This document shows, piece after piece, positions 13,045-23,779 of a DNA stretch of 64,000 bases. The stretch lies in assembly GCA_963513935.1 (NCBI GenBank), contig OY740772.1, positions 100,335,340-100,399,339 on the forward strand, read 5' to 3'. Both the position numbers and the translations under genes were made by a program. The notes under the pieces were generated by a model. It ran no database searches. It was not told where the DNA came from and was given only the letters and a program-made list of their open reading frames with translations. The stretch is from Aphrophora alni (Eukaryota > Arthropoda > Insecta > Hemiptera > Aphrophoridae). Within the stretch, counting starts at the first letter, position 1. Each line of letters begins with the position of its first letter.

Positions 13045-15795
13045 CACACCCAGTTTTTGTATAGGGTAAGTTTGTTAATCTGATTTAAAACCAATTAAAA
13101 TTTTTACACATTTGTATAGCGAAAGCTTGGTAATCTGATTAAAAATCAACTTAAATTTTCACCTACCAGTATTTGTATAGGGTAAGTTTGTTAATCTGAT
13201 TGAAAACCAATTAAAATTTTTACAAATCTAGTATTTGTATAGCGAAAGCTTGGTAATCTGATTAAAAATCAACTTAAATTTTTACATACCCAGTATTTGT
13301 ATAGCGAAAGCTTGGTAATCTGATTAAAAATCAACTAAAATTTATACATATCCAGTTTTTGTATAGGGTAAGTTTGTTAATCTGATTAAAAACCAATTTA
13401 AATTTTTACATACCCAGTATTTGTATAGCGAAAGCTTGGTAATCTGTTTAAAATCAACTTCATTTTTACATACCCAGTATTTGTATAGGGTAAGTTTGTT
13501 AATCTGATTGAAAACTAATTTATATTTTTACATACCCAGTATTTGTATAGGGTAAGTTTGTTAATCTGATTGAAAACCAATTAAAATTTTTACAAATCTA
13601 GTATTTGTATAGCGAAAGCTTGGTAATCTGATTAAAAATCAACTTAAATTTTTACATACCCAGTATTTGTATAGCGAAAGCTTGGTAATCTGTTTAAAAT
13701 CAACTTCATTTTTACATACCCAGTATTTGTATAGGGTAAGTTTGTTAATCTGATTAAAAACCAATTTAAATTTTTACATACCCAGTATTTGTACAGCAAA
13801 AGCTTGGTAATCTGATCAAAAATCCACTTAAATATTTACATACCCAGTATTTGTATAAGGTAAGTTTGTTAATCTGATTGAAAACCAAATAAAATTTTTA
13901 CAATCTAGTATTTGTATAGCGAAAGCTTGGTAATCTGATCAAAAATCCACTTAAATATTTACATACCCAGTATTTGTATAAGGTAAGTTTGTTAATCTGA
14001 TTGAAAACCAATTAAAATTTTTACAATCTAGTATTTGTACAGCGAAAGCTTGGTAATCTGATCAAAAATCCACTTAAATATTTACATACCCAGTATTTGT
14101 ATAAGGTAAGTTTGTTAATCTGATTGAAAACCAATTAAAATTTTTACAATCTAGTATTTGTATAGCGAAAGCTTGGTAATCTGATTAAAAATCAACTTAA
14201 ATTTTTATGTACCCATTTTTTGTATAGGGGAAGTTTGTTAATCTCATTGAAAACCAATTTAAATTTTTACAAATCTAGTATTTGTATAGCGAAAGCTTGG
14301 TAATCTGATTAAAAATCAACTTAAATTTTTACATACCCAGTTTTTGTATAGGGTAAGTTTGTTAATCTGATTCAAAACCAATTAAAATTTTTACAATCTA
14401 GTATTTGTATAGCGAAAGCTTGGTAGTCTGATTAAAAACCAATTTAAATTAATTACATACCCAGTATTTGTATAGGGTAAGTTTGTTAATCTGATTGAAA
14501 ACCAGTTTAAATTTTTACAATCTAGTATTTGTGTAGCGAAAGCTTGGTAGTCTGATTAAAAACCAATTTAAATTAATTACATACCCAGTATTTGTATAGG
14601 GTAAGTTTGTTAATCTGATTGAAAACCAGTTTAAATTTTTACAATCTAGTATTTGTATAGCGAAAGCTTGGTAGTCTGATTAAAAACCAATTTAAATTAA
14701 TTACATACCCAGTATTTGTATAGGGTAAGTTTGTTAATCTGATTCAAAACCAGTTTAAATTTTTACAATCTAGTATTTGTATAGCGAAAGCTTGGTAGTC
14801 TGATTAAAAACCAATTTAAATTAATTACATACCCAGTATTTGTATAGGGTAAGTTTGTTAATCTGATTCAAAACCAATTAAAATTTTTACAATCTAGTAT
14901 TTGTATAGCGAAAGCTTGGTAGTCTGATTAAAAACCAATTTAAATTAATTACATACCCAGTATTTGTATAGGGTAAGTTTGTTAATCTGATTGAAAACCA
15001 GTTTAAATTTTTACAATCTAGTATTTGTATAGCGAAAGCTTGGTAGTCTGATTAAAAACCAATTTAAATTAATTACATACCCAGTATTTGTATAGGGTAA
15101 GTTTGTTAATCTGATTGAAAACCAATTAAAATTTTTACAATCTAGTATTTGTATAGCGAAAGCTTGGTAATCTGATCAAAAATCTACTTAAATATTTACA
15201 TACCCAGTATTTGTATAAGGTAAGTTTGTTAATCTGATTGAAAACCAATTAAAATTTTTACAATCTAGTATTTGTATAGCGAAAGCTTGGTAATCTGATT
15301 AAAAATCAACTTAAATTTTTATGTACCCATTTTTTGTATAGGGGAAGTTTGTTAATCTCATTGAAAACCAATTTAAATTTTTACAATCTAGTATTTGTAT
15401 AGCGAAAGCTTGGTAATCTGATTAAAAATCAACTTAAATTTTCATGTACCCATTTTTTGTATAGGGGAAGTTTGTTAATCTCATTGAAAACCAATTTAAA
15501 TTTTTACAAATCTAGTATTTGTATAGCGAAAGCTTGGTAATCTGATTAAAAATCAACTTAAATTTTTACATACCCAGTTTTTGTATAGGGTAAGTTTGTG
15601 AATCTCATTGAAAACCAATTTAAATTTTTACAAATCTAGTATTTGTATAGCGAAAGCTTGGTAATCTGATTAAAAATCAACTTAAATTTTTACCTACCAA
15701 GTATTTTTATAGCGTAATTTTGGTATTATGATTCAAAATTGACTTCAATTTTTACATACCCAGTATTTGTATACGGTAAGTTTGGTAACAGCAAC
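13045..15795 (+). repeat. satellite array, ~45 monomers of ~61 bp with dimeric higher-order structure
   Basis: Every ~61-62 bp the word (C/T)AGTATTTGTATAG recurs. Two monomer types alternate: type A continues GGTAAGTTTGTTAATCTGATT, type B continues CGAAAGCTTGGTAATCTGATT and carries a HindIII site (AAGCTT). From 14397 to 15141 the A+B dimer repeats six times with an exact 124-bp period and almost no divergence. The outer monomers are more diverged and at 13261-13380, 13441-13560 and 13621-13740 the alternation is broken (BB or AA neighbours). The last type A monomer at 15755-15795 runs directly into a complete Rep-B copy, whose normal first ~30 bases are this same unit. Confidence 0.95.
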
Positions 15796-16360
15796 ACATA
15801 CACCGTTTATTGTGGTTGATCTTCACGTTTTATATCCTTGGGAAATCAAAAAAGTAATTTGGAATTGACGTCCGTCCGTCGTGTTGTCATCTGAAGGTAA
15901 ACACAATTGCGTCCACAAAAATTTAACTTAGGAACACACAAAATTTTTTATAGAACGTCAAAGTCACAGTTTTTCTTCGTATCTCCTGTGTTATTTAATT
16001 TTTAACACACTACATTAGATAGAAATTTGGAGATTTCAATTCTACATGTAATGGTACCCTTCTATGGCAAATTGCGAAGTTATGGTTAAAAATGTAATTT
16101 CGAACCTTATCGTTCCAATGTAATATGATACAGTCCAAGATCCTTAAGGGCCGAGTCACCAACATGAGAGTAGTGAATGGAAGCTCTTTCACATATTGTG
16201 TGTTCAGCTTCTAAACGCCAAGACAAGGACCGAGACACTGACATTAGCGAAGCAAGTTGACACGCTTCAATATACAAATCTACGAGGATCTGTTAATATT
16301 ATATTGTGTGGTAAGGCTGGGTAAATACCACGATAGCGCCCATCAACTTTCCTTTAAGTG
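15760..16360 (+). repeat. Rep-B copy joined to the satellite
   Basis: Starts with CAGTATTTGTATACGGTAAG (the last satellite monomer), then has CCTTGGGAAATCAAAAAAGT, CCGTCCGTCGTGTTGTCATC, ACACACTACATTAGATAGAA, TTCTACATGTAATGGTACCC and ends near CGAGGATCTGTTAATATTAT and GGCTGGGTAAATACCACGAT. Its ~600 bp appear to be the best complete copy here without a large interruption. No protein coding is seen. Confidence 0.75.
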
Positions 16361-17064
16361 TACAATCAATTTACGATATTATAGATACTTTAATCATAAT
16401 AAAAAAGTGAATGAGATGTAAACAATGGTCTCGTTAGACTAGTTGATTATTAAACAGGCTAGAAGTTGAGTAAAACATCAAAACCAACGGTTGCAAAAAA
16501 CAGAATAACAACCAGACAGTAGGGTACTTTGTTAGATTAAAACAGTCACTCAGAGCTGTCCTGAATTAATTACGTACCAAGTACTTTCAAAACAAAAACA
16601 ACAATGTACACTTTAGTTATTGTTTTTGTGTCAGAAGGAGTGTCCTTTACATAAGGACAAAAATAAACAGTGTGATTATACAGTATTTAAAGATTAAACA
16701 TTGTTATGTTATAATGTATACACGATTGTTTATCTTTAAGGAAAAAGTTTTCCGTTTTATATAAAACTCATAACGTTGATGAAGATTATAAAACATAAAA
16801 AAATGATTTTTGCATTCTACAAAGCCAAGTGCAACTATTTTGGCACAAAGGTTGCAAACCAATATTATTCTACAACCAGTTTACAGCCAACACGAAACTT
16901 TGTTCCGCACACAGACAAGACTAATTGTGGATCAGTTGATGTTATTTATTCGAACAGTGCACTGTACAGTTGGTTTTTTGGGTTATTTTTGTTGTTGTTA
17001 TTTTAGATTTTAAAACACTCGAACACAAGATTTCACAAAAATTACCTTTACTTAATCAAACGCA
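16361..17064. other. no feature recognised
   Basis: AT-rich. Two overlapping frames at 16776-17013 have no family resemblance and are treated as chance. Confidence 0.4.
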
Positions 17065-17091
17065 TTTCAGCGACAAAGTCGCCATCCTCAG
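17065..17091 (-). ncRNA. hammerhead-ribozyme-like core
   Basis: On the minus strand CTGAGGA fits CUGANGA exactly. It is followed by a hairpin GGCGACTTTGTCGCT (five clean G/C-rich pairs, GCGAC with GTCGC, around a TTT loop) and then GAAA. Stems I and III were not resolved. A short CCTAA repeat (AACCTAACCTAACCCA) lies at about 17203. Confidence 0.5.
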
Positions 17092-17239
17092 TGATACGTG
17101 AGATACATTGTTATTTTGGTTATTGCGATGTCAAATTATTGCATCGATTCAGATATTTAAATATCCATGTATTAAAAAAAAGTAAAGCAATGTTTTTAGG
17201 TTGCAACCTAACCTAACCCATCCCCAAGATCCATACATT

Positions 17240-18360
17240 TATTCAAGTGTACACCAATAATGTATATCTGAACCTATATTCGAGATCAGAGTTATTTGTT
17301 CTAGATATATTAAAATCCAAACAATTCTTATAATTTGTATGGTCTTTATTGAAATTAAAAAAAGATAGAATTTGTTTGCATTGTATGAATTTTGATTGTA
17401 ATAAAAGATAAAAATATTCAATATACACATGTATACCTTCCGCTGTACATAATAAATCCGTATTTCATATCCTTTAAAGACATTTTTCGTATTGCCAGTG
17501 TAGACTTGCTTGAGGCGAGAGAAAACCCTATAAGCCCCAACTATTCCGTCGTCCCTACTAGTATCCACAGTATTTTAAATTGTATAAGATTATTCAAATT
17601 TAGTAGACGACATTTCATGTCAATTCAACTTGATGTCAGTTCAAATTGATATTCAATTCAACTTGATGTCAAGTGTGGATGTTAGTAACGCAACTACAAC
17701 CATAATCGTATCACAAACCGGTTGGTCAAGTCTGGTTGGATTTCTGTCTTCCCGTGTGCAGAGTGCCTAAAGATCTGATAATCTTTTAATTCGGCGATTG
17801 TAATCGGCGACTGTTCTAAAAAAAGCTTCCTTTAGCATTCCCCGAATGTCAGCTGGTGTCAGATCTGGTGTAAGATACCTATCTTGAGACAAAAACACAC
17901 AATTTCAATGTCTAAAAACGGGCTCTAACGATTTTATCAACTTTTGTAATAATGTAACCTCTATGAAGAACTTTAAAATAGTTTTTGATTGCCATCTCTT
18001 CAAATATGTCTTTTTCATAAAATCGGCATTGATGTAGACATATTTTAAAATAAGTAATTTTCCAAATTGACTCAACCGATTTCTTTAAAATTTTAGTGAA
18101 GTTTGAAGATTAGTTTCTATACAAGTGTGAAAAGATGCGAGTAGAAAGATATTACGGTTTTGGAATAACTACAAAAAATTAAAACTAATTACGATTCCCG
18201 TAATTTTAAACTCGATTTATCAAATATGATTTACCTTCAGGACAAATTTACATCCAAGTGAAGCAAGTTTAGAGTTTTAATAAAAATAATTTGTTTAAAT
18301 CTGACACGCTGCTCGAAATACTTTTTGGTTATTTGAAAAACAAAATTTTTTAAATATATT
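17240..18360. other. no feature recognised
   Basis: AT-rich. Overlapping frames at 17239-17649 on both strands show no family resemblance. The part 17950-18350 resembles the diffuse repeat also seen near 24.7 kb. Confidence 0.35.
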
Positions 18361-18368
18361 ACAGAATT

Positions 18369-18716
18369 ATGTTTCAAAAACTTGACAATATTTCAGGTGG
18401 GAGAAAAATTTTTCAGAACGTGAGGTGCTTCAGTTACTTAGGTAGTTTTCTTATCTTCGATAACACGGTAACAGTAGAAACTAATAAAAGGAACAGAGCT
18501 AATGTCGCGATTGTTAAGCTTCTGAAATCAATCCTTCTATCTGAAAATCAAACTTTACCAACTGTTGGATTAGTCGTGACTTATTGATGGGAATCGTGGA
18601 TCATGGCAGCTACTGATGTGAATTATTTACGTTTTTTGAGAAAAAAATTTAGAAAAGGATATAAAAAAAGAAAAAATGACGGAGTAAAAAACAAATAAAG
18701 AAATTGAAGATATACT
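18369..18716 (+). pseudogene. LINE reverse transcriptase, C-terminal part (5' piece)
   Basis: The frame gives FSYLGSFLIFDNTVTVET, then LLKSILLSENQTLPTVGLVVTY and, past a stop and a frameshift, WIMAATDVNYLRFLRKKF and KEIEDIL. The FxYLGS...VVTYGxEtW...LRxFxRKxLRK order is that of the thumb and C-terminal region of RTE/BovB-like non-LTR retrotransposons. Clade placement is inferred. It is broken by stops and then interrupted: the coding thread resumes at 20143, after a 1.43-kb insertion, with the same IEDIL word. Confidence 0.65.
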
Positions 18717-19218
18717 TGGGAGCACAAAAGTAGTGTATTAATGGAAAACAATAAATAAAAGTGTTTTATAAAGGAATATATTAGAGCTGTTCTTTATCCA
18801 ACTATCCATGTTTCTTTAATTAATTGGGTGATAACTGTTGGCAACTTTCATAATTTGTGTCTATTGAAATTAAATTTTATTTTTTATTAAGTGTAAACAC
18901 AGTCGATCCTTAGTGAAATTCCATATAATGGTAAATAATAACTCGCATGTAAATTTCACAAATTAACATATATTTAGAAATCAACAGATCTGTTCTCAAT
19001 TACCATGCTTTCAACCCATATCCTTTGTTAAAACTCAATGTTACACACCCTGTCAGGTCATTTACCTTCTCAGGTAGTCCTGGCTTAGTCCCCTTCCTTT
19101 CATTCAATCCCCTATTTTCTTAGTGTAGATGTTGGTACTTAAATTGTATTTTGTAGGATAAATAAAGCAAAAGCTTAAAGTTTCAAATATTTTAATAGTA
19201 TGAATGAGCTACAATTGT

Positions 19219-19241
19219 TTCGCCTTGCGGCATCATCGGGC
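19219..19241 (-). ncRNA. hammerhead-like core 3' of the inverted Penelope part
   Basis: On the minus strand CCGATGA (C3-C4-GATGA; U4 changed to C), then the hairpin GCC-GCAA-GGC and GAAAC. It lies ~110 bp downstream of the end of the minus-strand Penelope C-terminal frame, the expected position for the element's terminal ribozyme. The U4 change would probably weaken or abolish cleavage. Confidence 0.5.
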
Positions 19242-19350
19242 AACTGATAATTTACAGGTATAGACAACTATATAAACATACGTAACAGGAAACTGAAATA
19301 CAATAGAGAAATCGGGGAAGGTAGGGGGTTGACCAGCAGGTAGGTAATGG

Positions 19351-19545
19351 TTAATGAACTATGTTACGGATGGGTTTTAGAAGAGGTGACGAATTTAATA
19401 CAATGTGGTCATTTAAGTTGAGAATAGGCCTAAGTGAAATAGATCTATTTATTTCTAAACATTCTAAATTATTTAATCTATTGCTTTTATTTTCTATATG
19501 TAAGAGTTTAACATTCGATTTCGGATCAAAACTATTAACTAGTTG
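19351..19545 (-). pseudogene. Penelope-like polyprotein, extreme C-terminus
   Basis: The minus-strand frame reads NSFDPKSNVKLLHIENKSNRLNNLECLEINR, then ILNLNDHIVLNSSPLLKPIRN and a stop. The order ...H(x)ENK(x)NRLN(x)LE(x)EINR...LN(x)...NSPL is the pattern I associate with the tail of Penelope-like elements after the GIY-YIG domain. It would directly follow HLLDSGHS of the plus-strand segment at 19575-19770. This shows that the two belong to the same kind of protein but now lie on opposite strands. Only ~65 codons remain. Confidence 0.55.
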
Positions 19546-19574
19546 CCTTTTATTGTACAAAACATCTAGGGAAA

Positions 19575-19778
19575 ATGTTGGTTAATAATAAAGATAAAAA
19601 AGAAATGTTAGAAAATAGTGGAGTTTATAAAATATCTTGTCAAGATTGTGACTCTGAGTACATAGGTCAAACAGGTAGATCTATAAAAGTTAGAATTAAA
19701 GAACATGTAAATAGCTGGAAACATGGCTATAGAAACTCTAACTTTGCTAACCACCTTTTGGACTCGGGTCATAGTTGT
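19575..19778 (+). pseudogene. Penelope-like GIY-YIG endonuclease domain fragment
   Basis: The product reads from the start codon at 19575: SGVYKISCQDCDSEYIGQTGR, then SIKVRIKEHVNSW and NFANHLLDSGH. GVY...YIGQTGR is the GIY-YIG signature and the R...EH that follows belongs to the same fold. The CxxC-like Cys pair (CQDC) in front of YIGQTGR is typical of the endonuclease of Penelope-like elements, which nicks target DNA for reverse transcription. The ATG is simply the first in frame; the natural protein is a long RT-endonuclease fusion and this is only its C-terminal domain. After GH the frame leaves the family and enters ribozyme-like DNA. Confidence 0.75.
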
Positions 19779-19801
19779 CTGAAGATGCTTAGTTGCGTAA
19801 C
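19779..19801 (+). ncRNA. hammerhead-like core after the GIY-YIG segment
   Basis: CTGAAGA, a short TGC...GCG hairpin segment and GTAAC (A13 changed to T). It directly follows the HLLDSGH codons. It has the same order as the other cores but is degenerate. Confidence 0.35.
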
Positions 19802-20142
19802 AGCTGTCACAATATATTACCTTAGTTATTATTTACCTTAAAGTTATATTTGTTATTACTCTATAGTAGCTGTGTTATATTATCGTTAAGAGGGTAAACT
19901 TCATTTATTGTGATATAGCTCGTGTTTATACAGTATATTAATATATATATATATAAGTGCGTTCATAAGTATATATATATTTATTTGAAATATTGTCTAT
20001 GTGATTTTGTTGTTTTTATTGGACTGGTTATGGTATGTTTTCTTTTACCAGTTGTGCTACTCTCCATTGTATCTATCCAAAAGTACAATTGTCAAACTGT
20101 AATTTATTACGTATGTATATTAAACATGACAATTTAATTCAT

Positions 20143-20400
20143 AAATTGAAGATATACTCCAGTGAAAAGACATAGTGAGGTTGTAAAGTCCCGGAGTCTA
20201 ACGTGGTTAGGATGTTTGTAAGATGGGCTAAAAGCGAATACTAAAAAGCTCTTACATTGGAAAATGGATGGAAGAAGAAGACCTGGACAAGATTGATACA
20301 AGATGTAAAGGAAGTCATGAGGATTATGCAAAGTGGGAGATGGTGGAGAAGGTACAGTGTAGGATACGAATTGTGAGGGAAGTCAATGCCTATCCAGTGT
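20143..20400 (+). pseudogene. LINE reverse transcriptase, extreme C-terminus (3' piece)
   Basis: Resumes the LINE of 18369-18716. With frameshifts it reads IEDIL, KDIVR, SRSLTWLGCL, KKLLHWKMDGRRRPG and VKEV. The words RLxWLGH...GRRxxGRPxxRW...VKEDL close the ORF2 product of RTE-like LINEs. It ends near 20400. Confidence 0.6.
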
Positions 20401-20940
20401 TATAGTGCCAAGGAAATTAAGCACAACACTAGTAATATTTTAAAGATCCTTCTCTTCATTTAGTTATTTTTATCTTCAGTAGGCTATAGTAGAGAGATTA
20501 ATGTTGAAGAATAAGAGTTTAGACACATAAAATATCTCTTTTTATTTGCTTTTTATAGGAGCATCTATTGAAGGAAAGGAGGGCCGTACTTTTACAAGAA
20601 GTGTTTTTGGGTGGGGTGGAAAATGATACTGGGATGTGAGTACAAGATTACTGGGGGTGGGGATATACTGTCATGGGTCCATTAGGGCGATGGATTATTC
20701 ACACTATTTTAAAAGTAATTGAACGAAATAAAAACAAGACAAATTAAATTGCTTTATAGTGAAGAAATATTACTGTCATAGAAATTCTCAAGCAGTTATA
20801 GAAGTGAACTACTTTTGCAGGCAATTCATTTTCCACTATAAAGTAAAATAATACTACAAAAAATAAAAAATAAAATTTTAATTTGATTTTCTACTTTTTA
20901 AATACACATATTAAGTATATTGTTACTTTATGTGTCAAAC
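20401..20940. other. mostly unrecognised; possible SINE tail
   Basis: The part 20600-20690 (GGGTGGAAAATGATACTGGG) weakly resembles the SINE body seen at 63.6 kb. Otherwise nothing is recognised. Confidence 0.3.
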
Positions 20941-20972
<32 letters not shown>

Positions 20973-21090
20973 CTTTATAGATCGAAACCTAGATATGGGG
21001 ATCATAGCTCAGGTTGTAGAGCCTAAGGATATCTCGCCGTACTTTAGGCTATTGAACCGCCACATGTTATGACAATTCGAGTTCGGTAGT
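20941..21090 (+). repeat. poly-A run and tRNA-like segment
   Basis: A 29-base A run (20941-20969) is followed by GGGATCATAGCTCAGGTTGT and AGAGCCTAAGGAT. TAGCTCAGGTTGTAGAGC is an excellent tRNA A-box/D-arm. A weaker B-box-like ATTCGAGTTCGG lies ~65 bases downstream. The arms do not close into an intact tRNA, so a SINE head or tRNA pseudogene is more likely than a functional tRNA gene. Confidence 0.45.
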
Positions 21091-21305
21091 TTCTTTGGTT
21101 AATTATGTAATTACTTAAATGTTTTATTTGACATTTGTTTAATTATTTATAAGATAACATAAAATTAAAAGGAAAATTATTCAAAAAATGATAAAGATTT
21201 ACTCTAATAGCTTAAACATACTCCTAATTGTGAAAATATATCAAAAGGGATTTATGATAACTATTCTTCCAAATATTTCCCTTAAGGAACGATGATTTTA
21301 AATCC

Positions 21306-21540
21306 CTCAGAGACTCTATATAGTGAGTATGAGCGTGCAAACCTGAGGGATCCTAACTGGATCTAACTTTTGTCGTATAGTCTAGGTTAGATGTTTCTCT
21401 TTCATTTTTTCTAACTGTCTTCTCTTGATCGACTATTGCTCTTTATCAACCTTGACATTATTAAGGTATTCGATGGCTAGGGGTGTTTACTTTATGTTAT
21501 GTAATTTTTTAATTGACTGAAAGATGTTTCACCTACAAAG
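21306..21540 (+). repeat. Rep-A copy
   Basis: Head ACTCTATATAGTGAGTATG, then GAGGGATCCTAACTGGATC, TCTTCTCTTGATCGACTATTGC, TTATTAAGGTATTCGATGGC and GGGGTGTTTACTTTATGTTATG. The tail block is diverged. Confidence 0.7.
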
Positions 21541-21889
21541 CACGAGGGAAAAATGTATTTAAAAAGGAAGCTTAGATTATTATTTATGTTACAAAAAAAA
21601 AAAAAAATCAATTTAGTGCTGCAAACAATTATTACTTCATCACGACTAATTTGTATCACCTGATTGTTTAAATAGTAATTACGAAGCAATTAAAAGTAGA
21701 AATTTGTAATTATACGTTGTATGATCTACTATTATTGAATTCATGAAATAATTGAAGATAGATTATTTAATTACAAAATTAATACGCTTTTGATATAAAT
21801 TATATATTAGTGGAACTTGACTAAAACAATCATAAGAAATAACATGAAATTAGGCGTCCTTACTTTTCATTTGCATTCATAATTAGTTA

Positions 21890-22340
21890 AAGGTTAAATT
21901 TTGAAATCGCAAAAAAAGTTTCCTCTTTGCGTTTTCATGTCGTCAAAAAATTGAAAAAGTGGTTTTAGAAATGCCGTCCGCTGTCGTCTTTACGTGCCCA
22001 CGATAGCGGCAACAAAAAAAAATGGAATTTGAAATTTGGTGTAGAGTGTAAAGAACTCTATTGAAACTCAGAAAACTCGAAATAAAATAATCAAAATGGC
22101 TGCATTGTTAAATGGTCTTTTGGTTATATTTCTTGTGTTATTCAACACACTAAATTAGATACAAATTCGCAAATTTCAATTCTGCATTTAATGCTACTTA
22201 CTTTACGTTAACCGTACAGAGGAGAATTGTTCTGGAGGGCAGAGCTCTGCAACAGCTGTAGCGCCGAGAAGTAAGTACGATGGGTGTGTGAGAAAGTTAG
22301 TGCAAAGTATTTACACCATTTATAATCATGAAATATCTTT
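21890..22340 (+). repeat. Rep-B copy, 5' two thirds
   Basis: Landmarks are CATGTCGTCAAAAAATTG, GTCCGCTGTCGTCTTTACGT, CCACGATAGCGGCAAC, AAAATGGCTGCATTG, CTTGTGTTATTCAACACAC and TAAATTAGATACAAATTCGC. It then blends into different sequence near the following foldback element. Confidence 0.65.
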
Positions 22341-22384
22341 TTTTTTGGAAATCCTATTTATGTGTAATTAGATGCACAATTTAT

Positions 22385-22774
22385 TTAGACCACTGAATAA
22401 AGGCAGATTTTGTGAAAATCTGGACAAAATTCCTCCAGACACGAAATTTGACGAAAAGTTAGGTTTTGGGGTTACTTCAATAGGGGGAAAAAAATTGGAT
22501 ACTCCAGCTCACCGCTGGGCATTTTTATGAGGATGGTAGTCAGCTACAATTTTTTTATGTAGTCAGCCACGATTTTTGATATCTTACTTAGTTTTTGAGA
22601 TATTTAGAAAACAAGTTTTTCTCACCTTTTAACCCCCCCCCCGCGGGGAGGCCCTGGTTGGAGCTGGAGTGTCCGACTTTTTCTCGCCATTGGCGTAACC
22701 CTAAAACCTTACTTTCCACCAAATTTCGTGCCTGAAGGATTTTGTCCAGTAAAAATCTTTATTCAGTGATCTAA
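22385..22774. mobile_element. foldback element, ~150-bp imperfect arms
   Basis: The left arm starts TTAGACCACTGAATAAAGGC and the right arm ends TTTATTCAGTGATCTAA. The pairing continues through GACAAAATTCCTCCAGACACG versus its complement near 22720-22750 and to CACTCCAGCTC around the centre. The centre has a nine-base C run and CCGCGGGG. No target duplication was identified and no coding frame exists. It is a palindromic non-autonomous element of unknown class. Confidence 0.65.
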
Positions 22775-23640
22775 TTGGTGTAAACCATTTTAAATTTGAA
22801 AATTCGTCGCCATTTTGAATTATATTAATAGGTAGCTTGGATTAACAAACCTGTATAACGATATATGCTTATAAATAAACTACGCCCTAACATTGTATAC
22901 ATTTGCTCACATAAACCAAAATCTCAACGAATCTCAAAAGTGAAGGTGAAAGTTGTCAAAAGTCGTAATTTTGTGTTTTTATTATCATGACAACTACCCC
23001 CAATATTCGAGTTGTCAAAAAATAAATAAAACTCCTGAATTAAAGCAAAAATATGCCCACATACAAAATTTAATTAATGTTTGTACATGCGTTTCCGGTA
23101 TAGACAGACGCACGAACGAATTCGACTTTTTTTTTTTTTTTACAAAGAAACCTCAAAATGGGCATATCTGCAAAAGATTCGACATCTATTTTATCAACCC
23201 ATCACATAATTTTCTCTACAGACCACGAGAGAAAGTAAAACTTTGGTGGTGTATAAAGTATTCTCGCCTTATTAAAAACAGAATCCCGCTGTGTCTTGAG
23301 ATTCACTCTACACTTGGATTACATCATATTGTTGACTGTTGACACTAAGTAGGGCACTCTATGTTCAGTCATGGCTCGTAGTAGTGTCTAATGAATCTGT
23401 ACATTGAGAGAAACACTATTATAAAAACCGAAATTCGTAATTATTATTACTTGAACATTTTGACGGATATTTGTGCGGTTGTTACAGTTCTCTTAAACTG
23501 TCAGTTGAATTGTTTTTAATACATTGTTACCGTAAATGTTTAATAATAATTTTCTTTGTTATGTAGACGAAAGCGAAATTTATAACTTACTGAAATTAAC
23601 GAACTAGTAATAGTATTAACAAGAAATATGTAAAGGAAAA
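22775..23640. other. no feature recognised
   Basis: One 129-codon frame (22953-23342) crosses a T run and has no family resemblance. It is treated as chance or unknown. Confidence 0.35.
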
Positions 23641-23779
23641 CCTGCATACTTTCAGGCTCACGATCGAGATTGGGATAACAGAGGAGTCGTGAACAAACCA
23701 CTAACGTTTGCCGATCTTTGACGAACCGATAAGATAGGAAGGAAAGAAATTACGAAGTTTCCCGATCATTAAAATCAGG

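Larger units (their letters stand above)
18717..20142. mobile_element. Penelope-like element insertion, internally inverted
   Basis: The exact 16-mer AAATTGAAGATATACT stands at 18701-18716 and 20143-20158. It bounds a 1426-bp insertion in a LINE fragment. Inside, the plus strand carries a GIY-YIG endonuclease segment (19575-19770). The minus strand carries what should be the next, C-terminal segment (19351-19545). The two parts lie head to head with their 5' sides adjacent near 19550-19575. Each is followed on its own strand by a hammerhead-like core (19779-19801 plus; 19241-19219 minus). Penelope-like elements are known for 5'-truncated, partly inverted copies, variable target duplications and hammerhead motifs in their ends. 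The reverse transcriptase domain itself was not found. Confidence 0.75.

Noticed and set aside
13045..15795. CRISPR-like array
   Set aside because: The repeats are contiguous 61-bp monomers with no unique spacers, in a eukaryotic setting; it is a satellite.
20997..21090. Candidate functional tRNA gene
   Set aside because: The A box is excellent but acceptor and anticodon stems do not close and the B box is weak; a SINE head or tRNA pseudogene is more likely.
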